NCBI GenBank assembly: GCA_025362815.1 | Contig: JANYFG010000029.1 | Span: forward strand, 1-44,230 | DNA: 44,230 nt | DNA from: Rhodospirillales bacterium | GTDB lineage: Bacteria > Pseudomonadota > Alphaproteobacteria > Acetobacterales > Acetobacteraceae | Direction: 5' to 3' | In this document: positions 16,010-23,211 of the stretch, one piece after another | Numbering within the stretch: the stretch's first letter is position 1 | Layout of the letters: every line of letters starts with the position of its first letter | The notes under the pieces: model-generated | What the model was told of the DNA's origin: nothing | What the model saw: the letters and a program-made list of their open reading frames with translations, nothing else | Database searches by the model: none | Position numbers and translations under genes: made by a program

Positions 16010-16921
16010 ATGACCCATCTGTATGGCGGCGTGAACGCGGCCGTGTTGACCGCCTATCACGCCGACCTGTCCGTCGATCTCGCGCGGATGCTGGCGCATG
16101 GGCGCTGGCTGCTGGCAAATGGATGCAACGGCCTGGCCATTCTGGGCACCACGGGCGAGGCGAATTCGCTCGGCATCCATGAGCGCATCGCCGTGATGGA
16201 AGGCTTCGTGTCCGCTGGCATTCCCGCCGCCACGCTGCTGCCCGGCACCGGCACCACGGCGATCACCGACACCGTGATGCTGACGCGCAAGGCGGATGAG
16301 CTTGGCTGCAAGGGGGCATTGGTGCTGCCGCCGTTCTTCTACAAAAACCCCTCCCAGGACGGTCTCTTCGCCTATTTCAGCGAGGTGATCGAGCGGGTGG
16401 GCGGCGATATCGGCATCTATCTCTATCATTTCCCCGCCCAGTCCGCGGTGCCGTTCACGGTGGATTTCATCGCGCGCCTGTTGCGCGCGTATCCCGGCAA
16501 GGTGCGCGGCATCAAGGACAGCAGCGGCGACTTCGCCAACACGAAGGCCTATGCCGACCATTTCGCCGCCGACGGGTTCGAGGTCTATTGCGGCGATGAC
16601 GGCGCGCTTTATCGCCTCCTCGAGGCCGGTGGCGCCGGGTGCATCACGGCGGCGGCCAATGTCGGGTGCGCCATCAGCGCCGAGGTCTATGCGGGGCGCG
16701 GCACCCCGGCCGGCGAGGCGGCGCAGGTGAAATTGGCGGCCGTGCGGTCCGCCGTGACGTCGCAGGCGTTGATCCCCGGCCTGAAATCCTTGGTGGCCCG
16801 CCATCTCGCCGATCCCGCCTGGCTCACATTGCGCCCGCCGCACACGCGCCTCGCACCCGAGGCCGAGCAGGCGCTGTTTCGCGCGTTCGATGCCACGAGC
16901 GTCACCCTCGCTGCCGCGTGA
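16010..16921 (+). CDS. Dihydrodipicolinate synthase-family aldolase
   Basis: A 303-aa class I aldolase of the DapA/NanA superfamily, a TIM barrel that forms a Schiff base with pyruvate or a related ketoacid. The N-terminal GTTGEANSL and the Schiff-base lysine in RGIKDSSGD are present. The usual catalytic tyrosine segment reads LYHFPAQSAVP rather than the LYNVPGRT of true DapA, so this is probably a paralogue acting on another substrate than aspartate semialdehyde. The last third is Ala-rich but complete. AGGAG lies before the ATG at 16010. It is close behind the YcgN-type gene, and no lysine pathway gene is nearby. Confidence 0.88.
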   Translation: MTHLYGGVNAAVLTAYHADLSVDLARMLAHGRWLLANGCNGLAILGTTGEANSLGIHERIAVMEGFVSAGIPAATLLPGTGTTAITDTVMLTRKADELGCKGALVLPPFFYKNPSQDGLFAYFSEVIERVGGDIGIYLYHFPAQSAVPFTVDFIARLLRAYPGKVRGIKDSSGDFANTKAYADHFAADGFEVYCGDDGALYRLLEAGGAGCITAAANVGCAISAEVYAGRGTPAGEAAQVKLAAVRSAVTSQALIPGLKSLVARHLADPAWLTLRPPHTRLAPEAEQALFRAFDATSVTLAAA

Positions 16922-16998
16922 CATATTGGTTCGTGGCACTTGCCGAGTGCCACGACCAGGATTGCTCCCGGCGGCGGAACCGGCCACTCTGACGCAAG

Positions 16999-17700
16999 AT
17001 GATATCAGCCAGTTCAGAGATACTGACGCTGCCTGGAGGACCCACCCGGGTGGAGTGGCGTCGCAGTGCGCGTGCGCGCCGCGTCAGTCTGCGGATCGAC
17101 CCGCGCGAGGGCGGCGTGGTCGTTACATTGCCGCAGCGCGCCGCGCGCACCGCCGGCATGGCCCTGCTGATGACGCATGCCGCCTGGGTCAGCGCGCGGC
17201 TGGCGGCTCTGCCGTCGGCCACCGTGTTCGCGGAGGGATCGCTTGTGCCGTTGCATGGCGCGCTGCACCAGATCCGGCACAGCCCCGGCGGTCGTGGCGG
17301 GGCCTGGCTGGAGGAGGGTGCCATACGCGTCTCCGGCGACCCCGCGTTTCTGGCGCGCCGCGTGATGGATTTCATGAAGGCCGAGGCGCGGCGCAGCATC
17401 GGGGCGCTGGTGGCCGAGAAGTCCGCGCTCGCGCAGTCCCGCCCGGCGCGCATCACCATCAAGGACACCACGAGCCGGTGGGGAAGCTGCGCGTCCAACC
17501 GCAACCTGGCTTTCAGCTGGCGCCTCGTGATGTCGCCGGCCTTCGTGCAGGACTACGTGACGGCGCATGAGGTCGCGCATTTGCGGCACATGAACCACGG
17601 CCCGCACTTCTGGAAGCTGGTGGACGAGATCACGCCCTACAAACAACCCGCGATGGCTTGGTTGCGCACCGAGGGTGTGCGGCTGATGCGGGTGGGATAA
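16999..17700 (+). CDS. YgjP-like zinc metallopeptidase (DUF45)
   Basis: A 233-aa protein of the YgjP/WLM-like family. HEVAH at about residues 190-194, followed by HMNHGPHFWKLV, is the zinc-binding HExxH plus third ligand. Before it are SRWGSCASNRNLAFSWRLVM and the domain entry RRSARARRVSLRIDP, both typical. E. coli YgjP has been linked to nucleotide binding, but the cellular substrate of the family is unclear. It stands alone on the plus strand, 77 nt after the aldolase, and is convergent with the FAD oxidoreductase. Confidence 0.88.
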   Translation: MISASSEILTLPGGPTRVEWRRSARARRVSLRIDPREGGVVVTLPQRAARTAGMALLMTHAAWVSARLAALPSATVFAEGSLVPLHGALHQIRHSPGGRGGAWLEEGAIRVSGDPAFLARRVMDFMKAEARRSIGALVAEKSALAQSRPARITIKDTTSRWGSCASNRNLAFSWRLVMSPAFVQDYVTAHEVAHLRHMNHGPHFWKLVDEITPYKQPAMAWLRTEGVRLMRVG

Positions 17701-17736
17701 ACCGCGCCCGCCACGGATCGTGTTGTGCCCTCTCTC

Positions 17737-18870
17737 TCAGGCGTGAGGTGGCGGCTGCCGGCCCAGAAGATCGGCAATGGTTTCCTCGCCGATGGCAAAC
17801 GCCGTGCTGGCGCCGGTGCCGGACGTGACCATCACCAGCCGCACGCCCGGCGCGGGCTGCTCGGAAAACGCGGTGTCTGGGCCGGAGGGATACACGCCCA
17901 CCCAGCGCTCCACGATCTCGGGGCTGTCGATCGCCATGGTGGCGGACAGTTCGGACAGAATGCGGTCGTCCACCGCGCGGGGCTGAAACGGGTCGGGGGT
18001 GTCGGCGTAGTGGTGGCTGTCGCCCACCACCAGCGATCCATCGGCCCCCTGCACGGCGATGAGGTGGATGCCGTCGGCGAGATGCTCGGGCTGTTCGGCT
18101 TCCAGGCGCCGGCGCAAGGCGGGCAGGGTCGTGGCGCCGGCATAGCCGAGATAGCGCACCAGACCCAGATCGCTCATTACGGCGGCGTTGATTGAGAATC
18201 CGGGATCGGCCACGCGCAGCATATGCAGCTTGCAGAGCGTGATGCCCCGGCGTGCCATCACCTCGGGGTAGAGGCTCGTGAGATCGGTGCCGGGGCACAC
18301 CACGATATGATCGGCGGTGATGCGGCCGGCGGGCGTGTCCACGCGCTCGGTCTCGACCGAGAGCGCGGCGGTGCGGGGCAGAAACGCCACGCCTTGCGCC
18401 ACCAGCCAGGCGGTGAGCTGGGCCAAAGCGAAGCGGCTTTCCACGCGCAGCTCGTGCGGGCTGTAGAGCGCGCCGGCGAGATCGGCGCGCAGGCCCTGGC
18501 CGTGCTCCCACAGATCGGTGCCGACGAGGATTCGGCAGCCATCGCCCATACCGGTCTCGGCGAATTCCTTCAGCACCGCTAGCGCCTCCGGCCGCCGTGC
18601 GCACATCAGAAGGCCGCGGTGGTGAATGGCGATGCCGGCCTGGGAGGCGATGTCGGCCCACACGTCGCGCGAGCGCATGGCGCGGCGCCAGGTGATGCCT
18701 TCCTGCTGGCCGGTGACGGTGATGAAGCCGAAATTGCGGAGCGAGGCGCCGGCAGCCCTGGAATCCCGGTCGATGATGGCGGTTTTCAGGCCGGCCCGGT
18801 GTGCGGCCAGGGCATGGCCGAGGCCCACGATGCCGGCGCCCACGATCAGGCAGTCGAAATGTTGGGTCAT
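17737..18870 (-). CDS. FAD-dependent oxidoreductase of the TIGR03364 type
   Basis: A 377-aa DAO-family flavoprotein. The dinucleotide fold is at the N-terminus (FDCLIVGAGIVGLGHALAAHRAG), and the stretch AAGASLRNFGFITVTGQQEG matches TIGR03364 proteins, often found with phosphonate-utilisation genes. The C-terminus carries the second FAD contact (VMVTSGTGASTAFAIGEETI). Such enzymes oxidise amine substrates, probably aminophosphonate derivatives, but that is known only loosely. Here no phosphonate gene lies on either side, so the substrate is open. Neighbours on both sides are unrelated in function. Confidence 0.85.
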   Translation of the reverse strand: MTQHFDCLIVGAGIVGLGHALAAHRAGLKTAIIDRDSRAAGASLRNFGFITVTGQQEGITWRRAMRSRDVWADIASQAGIAIHHRGLLMCARRPEALAVLKEFAETGMGDGCRILVGTDLWEHGQGLRADLAGALYSPHELRVESRFALAQLTAWLVAQGVAFLPRTAALSVETERVDTPAGRITADHIVVCPGTDLTSLYPEVMARRGITLCKLHMLRVADPGFSINAAVMSDLGLVRYLGYAGATTLPALRRRLEAEQPEHLADGIHLIAVQGADGSLVVGDSHHYADTPDPFQPRAVDDRILSELSATMAIDSPEIVERWVGVYPSGPDTAFSEQPAPGVRLVMVTSGTGASTAFAIGEETIADLLGRQPPPHA

Positions 18871-18942
18871 TGCCGGACCGGACTAGCCGGTGCGGCCGGA
18901 TGCGGCAAGCGCGGCTTGATGACGGTACTCGGGCGACCCGCC

Positions 18943-19893
18943 TCAGGCCACCGGTGACGCGGCCCGGGCTGCCAGCGTGGAAAAGCCCGTGACCGCGATG
19001 TCGGATGCCTGCAGGCCGCGATCGAGGTCGAGACCGGTCAGCCGCCAGTCATGCACCGGCAACGGCAGCGGGCGCAGCAACTGTTCGTGAAAGCGGGTGG
19101 GAAACCGCACATCGCCGAGGGTGATGTGGCGCCAAGTGTCGACCTCCGCCAGGGCGCCCTGGGTGGATTGCAGCCCGTCCAGCGTGAAGCGCACCCGGCG
19201 CATGAGACGGTCGGTGCGGTCGATCAGCACCTCGAGCAGGTCGGAGGCGGCAAAGCCGAGGCCGGGGCGAAGCTGCAGGCGCAACACGTCGCACACCCGG
19301 CGCTCGACGCCGGACGTGCTTTCTTCGGAGTCGCCGCGCACTGTTATCTCCTCAGAGCCGCCGCGCACGGTTATCTCCTCAGAGTCGCCGCGAACGGCGA
19401 CCAGTCGCCCGGCGGGAAGGCGGGCCAGCCACATCGGGCCCAGCAGGAACAGGGCGTAGGCGTCGGCCACCAAAGCCGCCGCATCCCGGCGCAGGCGGTC
19501 GGTGGCGACGCTGCCGTTGAACGCCACGTCGAGGTCGGCCGGCGCCTGGCCTTGCCGCCGCAAAACCTGCTTCTGGCCGTCCGGTCCCTGATGCGCCTGG
19601 CCAATCAGCCCGGCGCGGAGCAAAAGCCGCTCCTGCGATCCGCCGCGAAATCCGGCATCGACGAGGTCCGGCTGCATCCGGTTCATGAAGGGGCGCCACT
19701 CGCCCTGATAGCCGACGCTGATGTCGCGGACGCCGGCCAGCGCCTCGGCCCCGTGCGCCAGGGCGCTCTCGTGCAGCAGATCCAGACCGTCCGTGTCGCT
19801 CGACGTGGCGGACATCGCGGTGAGCGGCGCGCTGCACCCCTGCACGAGGGGAAGCGACGCGAGGCTCAGCAACAGGCTGCGGCGTGGGAACAT
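18943..19893 (-). CDS. Putative lipoprotein with internal nonapeptide repeats
   Basis: A 316-aa protein whose N-terminus has twin arginines and a lipobox: PRRSLLLSLASLPLVQGC, with the lipidation cysteine at 20. I recognise no domain with certainty; the beta-rich character (VRDISVGYQGEWRPF, HITLGDVRFPTRF) recalls periplasmic carrier proteins such as LolA, but this is weak. The middle carries three near-identical nine-residue units based on VRGDSEEIT, encoded by a 27-bp tandem repeat. Start at 19893 gives a standard signal; an upstream in-frame start at 20133 lies in a basic shadow and is rejected. Between an oxidoreductase and a glycine-zipper lipoprotein. Confidence 0.75.
   Translation of the reverse strand: MFPRRSLLLSLASLPLVQGCSAPLTAMSATSSDTDGLDLLHESALAHGAEALAGVRDISVGYQGEWRPFMNRMQPDLVDAGFRGGSQERLLLRAGLIGQAHQGPDGQKQVLRRQGQAPADLDVAFNGSVATDRLRRDAAALVADAYALFLLGPMWLARLPAGRLVAVRGDSEEITVRGGSEEITVRGDSEESTSGVERRVCDVLRLQLRPGLGFAASDLLEVLIDRTDRLMRRVRFTLDGLQSTQGALAEVDTWRHITLGDVRFPTRFHEQLLRPLPLPVHDWRLTGLDLDRGLQASDIAVTGFSTLAARAASPVA
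19324..19401. repeat. 27-bp tandem repeat, about three copies
   Basis: A 27-bp unit is repeated in frame within the lipoprotein gene, the core of each being a CTC-AGAG-CGCCGCG-type block followed by TTATCTCC in the first two copies. Copies differ by a few bases and the last is cut short. It encodes VRGDSEE-type repeats. In-frame copy number change would keep the reading frame. Confidence 0.8.
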
Positions 19894-19970
19894 GGTTCGC
19901 GGGCTCCGGTCCGGCTGGCTTGTCACGAAGCTCGCGCTGCAGGTGGCGGCGTTCGGGACGTGATCGTCTT

Positions 19971-20582
19971 TTAGCGCCGGCCGCGCCAACCGCCGCCGCC
20001 GCCGTGCCAGTAATGGCCGCCACCGTAATAGCCGCCGCCGAAGCCGAACGTGGCAATGAACGGCGAGGGGTAAGCATAGGCGTACGGCGCCGGATAATAA
20101 TACGGGCCGGGATCCACGTAGTCCGGCTGCCACCCAGCCTGCGCCTGGGCGACCTGCACCTTGTCACCCTTGGCCGTCATGCACTGGATGTAGCCGTAGT
20201 CATACTGGCGTTGCAGGTCGTAACCGGCGTAGTCGCCGTTGGTGGCGCCGATGCTGCTGCCCAACAAAAGGCCGGAGCCGCCGCCGATCGCCGCCCCCGC
20301 GCCCACATTGCCGGTGGCCGCCCCGATCGCAGCCCCCGCCGCCGCGCCCAGCAGTGTGCCGGCAACGGCTCCGTTCACCGTGCTCTGGCCGGCGACGCCG
20401 CCGGGTGACTGCGCGCCGATGCGCGACTGCGCGTAGTTGCGGCACGTCACCTCGTCCTGCTCGAACGTGGCGAGATCCTTGTTGGCGCCCGGCACCGCCA
20501 GCACGCTCGGCCCCGAGGGCGGGGCGAAGGCGCAGGCGGCGGGAAGGAGAAGGGCCAGCAAGGTTGCCGATTTTTTAACCAT
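19971..20582 (-). CDS. Glycine-zipper surface lipoprotein
   Basis: A 203-aa exported protein. The N-terminus MVKKSATLLALLLPAACAF has a lipobox-like AACA, with the cysteine at 17. About residues 73-112 are a glycine-zipper segment (GAVAGTLLGAAAGAAIGAATGN and on), which in other proteins packs in the outer membrane. The C-terminus is rich in Tyr, Pro and Gly and ends in GGGHYWHGGGGGWRGRR, as in many YXWGXW/YMGG-type alphaproteobacterial proteins. The role of this family is unknown. The start at 20582 gives a proper signal; the frame extends upstream only as a shadow of the M20 gene. Confidence 0.82.
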   Translation of the reverse strand: MVKKSATLLALLLPAACAFAPPSGPSVLAVPGANKDLATFEQDEVTCRNYAQSRIGAQSPGGVAGQSTVNGAVAGTLLGAAAGAAIGAATGNVGAGAAIGGGSGLLLGSSIGATNGDYAGYDLQRQYDYGYIQCMTAKGDKVQVAQAQAGWQPDYVDPGPYYYPAPYAYAYPSPFIATFGFGGGYYGGGHYWHGGGGGWRGRR

Positions 20583-20644
20583 GGGAACGGGACCGTTGGT
20601 GTGCTGTTCGGTATCCCTTGGAAATAGGGGGCGCCTGGGGGGTT

Positions 20645-22021
20645 TTAAAGGTCTCCCAGGTCCCACCAGATCCCGGTATAGGCCAGCACGCCCTCGCGCG
20701 CCGCCGGTTTGAGGAAATGCTCGTTCGGGCCGTGCTGCTTGCAGCCGTTGTAGCTGAGCGGGATCCACACCAGCGGCACGCCCAGGAACTCCACCATCAT
20801 GTCGCCCGGCAGGCCGCCGCCGCCGTTGGGAATGATCTGCACGTGCTTGCCCAAGGTGCGCTCCATGCTCGCCTTCGTGCGCTGCACCCAGGGGTTCGTG
20901 GGGTCGGTGCGGCTGGCGCCGAAGCCGCCCGTGCCGGTGTTCTCGATGGCGATCTCGGGGAAGCCGGCCTCGTCGAGATGGTGGCGCAGGGCGGCCTCGA
21001 AGGTGGCGGGGTCGCAGTCCACGGTGTAGCGCAGCTGGCAGACGGCGCGGGCATCCGGCGCCACGGCGTTGACGGGCGCTTCCGGCCGGCCGGACAGCAT
21101 GGCCAGCACGATGAAGCTGGTCCAGCCATACACTTTCTCGGCGGCGGAGAGCCCCGGCTCGCCCCAGTTGGGGTTGATGGTGGCGGAGGCCTCGGATTGC
21201 AGTTCGAGGCCGGACAGCACGTCGCGCACCGCGTTCGATATGCCGTGCGGGGGCACCAGAGCGCGCACCAGGATGCGGCCGTTTCGGTCGGCGATGCTGG
21301 CGATGGCGTGGGCGAGCACGATGGCGGGGTCGTTCGTCATGCCGCCCCAGTTGCCGCTGTGCACGCCACCGGGGCGTTCGCGCAGCACGAGGTCGAACCG
21401 GTAGGCGCCGCGTGAGCCGCTGGTGATGGTGGGCGTGGTCGGCGTCACGCGGGGGCCGTCGCTTGCGATCAGCGCGTCGGCGGCGAGCAGGGCGGCATTT
21501 TCCTGAACGAATTGGCGTAGGCCGACGGAGCCGCGTTCCTCGCTCATCTCCAGCAGCATCTTGATGTTGAAGCCGAGCCTGCCGCGGGTCTTCAGCACGA
21601 TCTCCAGCGCGGTGATGACGGTTGCGTGCTGGCCCTTGTTGTCCGCGGTGCCGCGGCCGTACCAAAGATCGCCGATTTCGGTGAGCACCCAGGGGTTGAG
21701 CCCCGCATCCCATTGATCCTCGAGCCCGCGCACGGTGTCGCCATGGCCGTAGGTGAGGATGGTCGGCAGCGATGCGTCCTCGATGCGGGTGGCGACCAGA
21801 ATGGGGCCGGACCCCTCGACGGGGTTGGCATGGATGGCCACGGCGAACCCGAGGCTTTCGAGCCAGGGCTGGATGGCCGCGCCCAGATAACGCTGCACGT
21901 CCGGCTTGCGCTCGGGGTCCTGGGAGGAGCTGGGAATGGCGACCAACTCGGCCAGCCTGTCGCGAAACGCGTTGCTGTCGAAATGGGCGGCGGCGGTGGC
22001 GAGGGCGGCTTCGCGGGTCAT
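20645..22021 (-). CDS. M20 family metallopeptidase (dipeptidase/ArgE-DapE type)
   Basis: A 458-aa zinc hydrolase. The metal ligands and catalytic residues are in TYGHGDTVRG, LWYGRGTADNKGQ and LEMSEERGSVG, and a final ligand in YNGCKQHGPNEHF. The lid domain with PGGVHSGNWGG is between them. Family members cleave dipeptides, acylated amino acids or carbamoyl compounds. It is the last gene of a four-gene minus-strand unit, starting inside the stop of the BenE-like gene (ATGA overlap). That context points to breakdown of an imported, possibly amide-linked compound; this is inference. Confidence 0.9.
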   Translation of the reverse strand: MTREAALATAAAHFDSNAFRDRLAELVAIPSSSQDPERKPDVQRYLGAAIQPWLESLGFAVAIHANPVEGSGPILVATRIEDASLPTILTYGHGDTVRGLEDQWDAGLNPWVLTEIGDLWYGRGTADNKGQHATVITALEIVLKTRGRLGFNIKMLLEMSEERGSVGLRQFVQENAALLAADALIASDGPRVTPTTPTITSGSRGAYRFDLVLRERPGGVHSGNWGGMTNDPAIVLAHAIASIADRNGRILVRALVPPHGISNAVRDVLSGLELQSEASATINPNWGEPGLSAAEKVYGWTSFIVLAMLSGRPEAPVNAVAPDARAVCQLRYTVDCDPATFEAALRHHLDEAGFPEIAIENTGTGGFGASRTDPTNPWVQRTKASMERTLGKHVQIIPNGGGGLPGDMMVEFLGVPLVWIPLSYNGCKQHGPNEHFLKPAAREGVLAYTGIWWDLGDL

Positions 22022-23211
22022 GTTTTTACCTTTGGTCTTAACGCGATTTGGGCAAGCAAGCCGAATACCAGTCCCCAGAACGGGGCGCCGAGCCCTGCCA
22101 GGGTCATGCCGGACGCGGTGCAGAGGAAGGTGATCAGCGCGGCGTCCCGCTCATGCGGGTTGCCAAGTGCGGCGGTGAGGCCGCCCATGATGGCGCCGAG
22201 CAGGGCCAGGCCCGCGATAGCCGCGATCAGTTCGCGCGGCAGGGCGGCGAAAATTGCCGCCAGCGTGGCGCCGAACAAGGCGATGACGAGATAGAAGGCA
22301 CCCATCGCGACGCCGGCGCGCCAGCGTTTCGTGCGGTTCGGATGCGCCTCGGGGCCCGCGATGATCGCGGCCGTGATGGCTGCGGTGGTGATGCCGTGGC
22401 AGCCGAACGGGGCGAGCATGAGCGAGACGGTGCCGATGGTGGTGACCAGGAGGCGCGCCGGCACGTCGTATCCGGCGGTGCGCAGCACGGCGAGGCCCGG
22501 CAGATACTGTCCGGTGATCGCCACCAGCGTCAGCGGTATGGCGATGTTGATGGCGGCGAAGAGCGAGAACACCGGCATCGTCAAAACCGGCACGGCCAGG
22601 GCCACGTGCACGGCGCTGACATCGGTCTGCCCACGAAACGCCGCCAGCGTGACGCCTGCGAGCAGCACGAGGCTGATGGCAAAACGCGGCGCAAGGCGGC
22701 GGCCGACCAGATACACCGCGATCATGCAGCCCACCAGAAGCGGCTGGCGCGCCAGCGAGAGCCACGTCTCGGCGCCGAAGCGGAACAGGATGCCCGCCAG
22801 CATGGCCGCCGCGATGGAGGCGGGAACCAGCCGCATCACCCGGTCGAACAGGCCGGTGGCGGCCAGGAGCAGAATGATCGCGCCGGAGACGACGAAGGCG
22901 CCGATGGCCTCGGGATACGTCACCGTGGGCAGCGAGATCACCAGCAGCGCCGCGCCGGGCGTGGACCACGCCACCGAGATGGGCGCGCGAAACGCCAGGC
23001 TGAGGGCGATCCCGGCCACCCCGCAGCCCAGCGAGATCGCCCAGATCCAGGAGGACAGCACCGCGGGCGACAGATGGGCGGATTGAGCGGCCTGGAAGAT
23101 GATCACCACCGAGCCGGAATACCCGGCCAGGATGGCGATCAGCCCGGCCACCGCCGGCGACAACAGGCCGCCGATGCGGTTTTCGGCCGCACCGGGTTGC
23201 GCGCTACCCAT
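22018..23211 (-). CDS. BenE-like benzoate/proton symporter
   Basis: A 397-aa membrane protein with 11-12 helices. The start SPAVAGLIAILAGYSGSVVIIFQAA and the motif SVAWSTPGAALL are typical of BenE, and the later NIAIPLTLVAITGQYLPG and PFGCHGITTAAITAAIIAGPEAHP are family hallmarks. Characterised BenE proteins bring in benzoate with protons. Its gene overlaps that of the FadJ-like enzyme upstream by 8 nt and the M20 peptidase downstream by 4 nt, so tight coexpression is expected. No benzoate dioxygenase is present, so the substrate may be another carboxylate. Confidence 0.9.
   Translation of the reverse strand: MGSAQPGAAENRIGGLLSPAVAGLIAILAGYSGSVVIIFQAAQSAHLSPAVLSSWIWAISLGCGVAGIALSLAFRAPISVAWSTPGAALLVISLPTVTYPEAIGAFVVSGAIILLLAATGLFDRVMRLVPASIAAAMLAGILFRFGAETWLSLARQPLLVGCMIAVYLVGRRLAPRFAISLVLLAGVTLAAFRGQTDVSAVHVALAVPVLTMPVFSLFAAINIAIPLTLVAITGQYLPGLAVLRTAGYDVPARLLVTTIGTVSLMLAPFGCHGITTAAITAAIIAGPEAHPNRTKRWRAGVAMGAFYLVIALFGATLAAIFAALPRELIAAIAGLALLGAIMGGLTAALGNPHERDAALITFLCTASGMTLAGLGAPFWGLVFGLLAQIALRPKVKT

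Noticed and set aside
20582..21713. N-terminal extension of the glycine-zipper lipoprotein to 580 codons
   Set aside because: The extra part is Arg/His/Pro-rich antisense-like sequence over the M20 gene; the internal ATG at 20582 is followed by a proper signal peptide.
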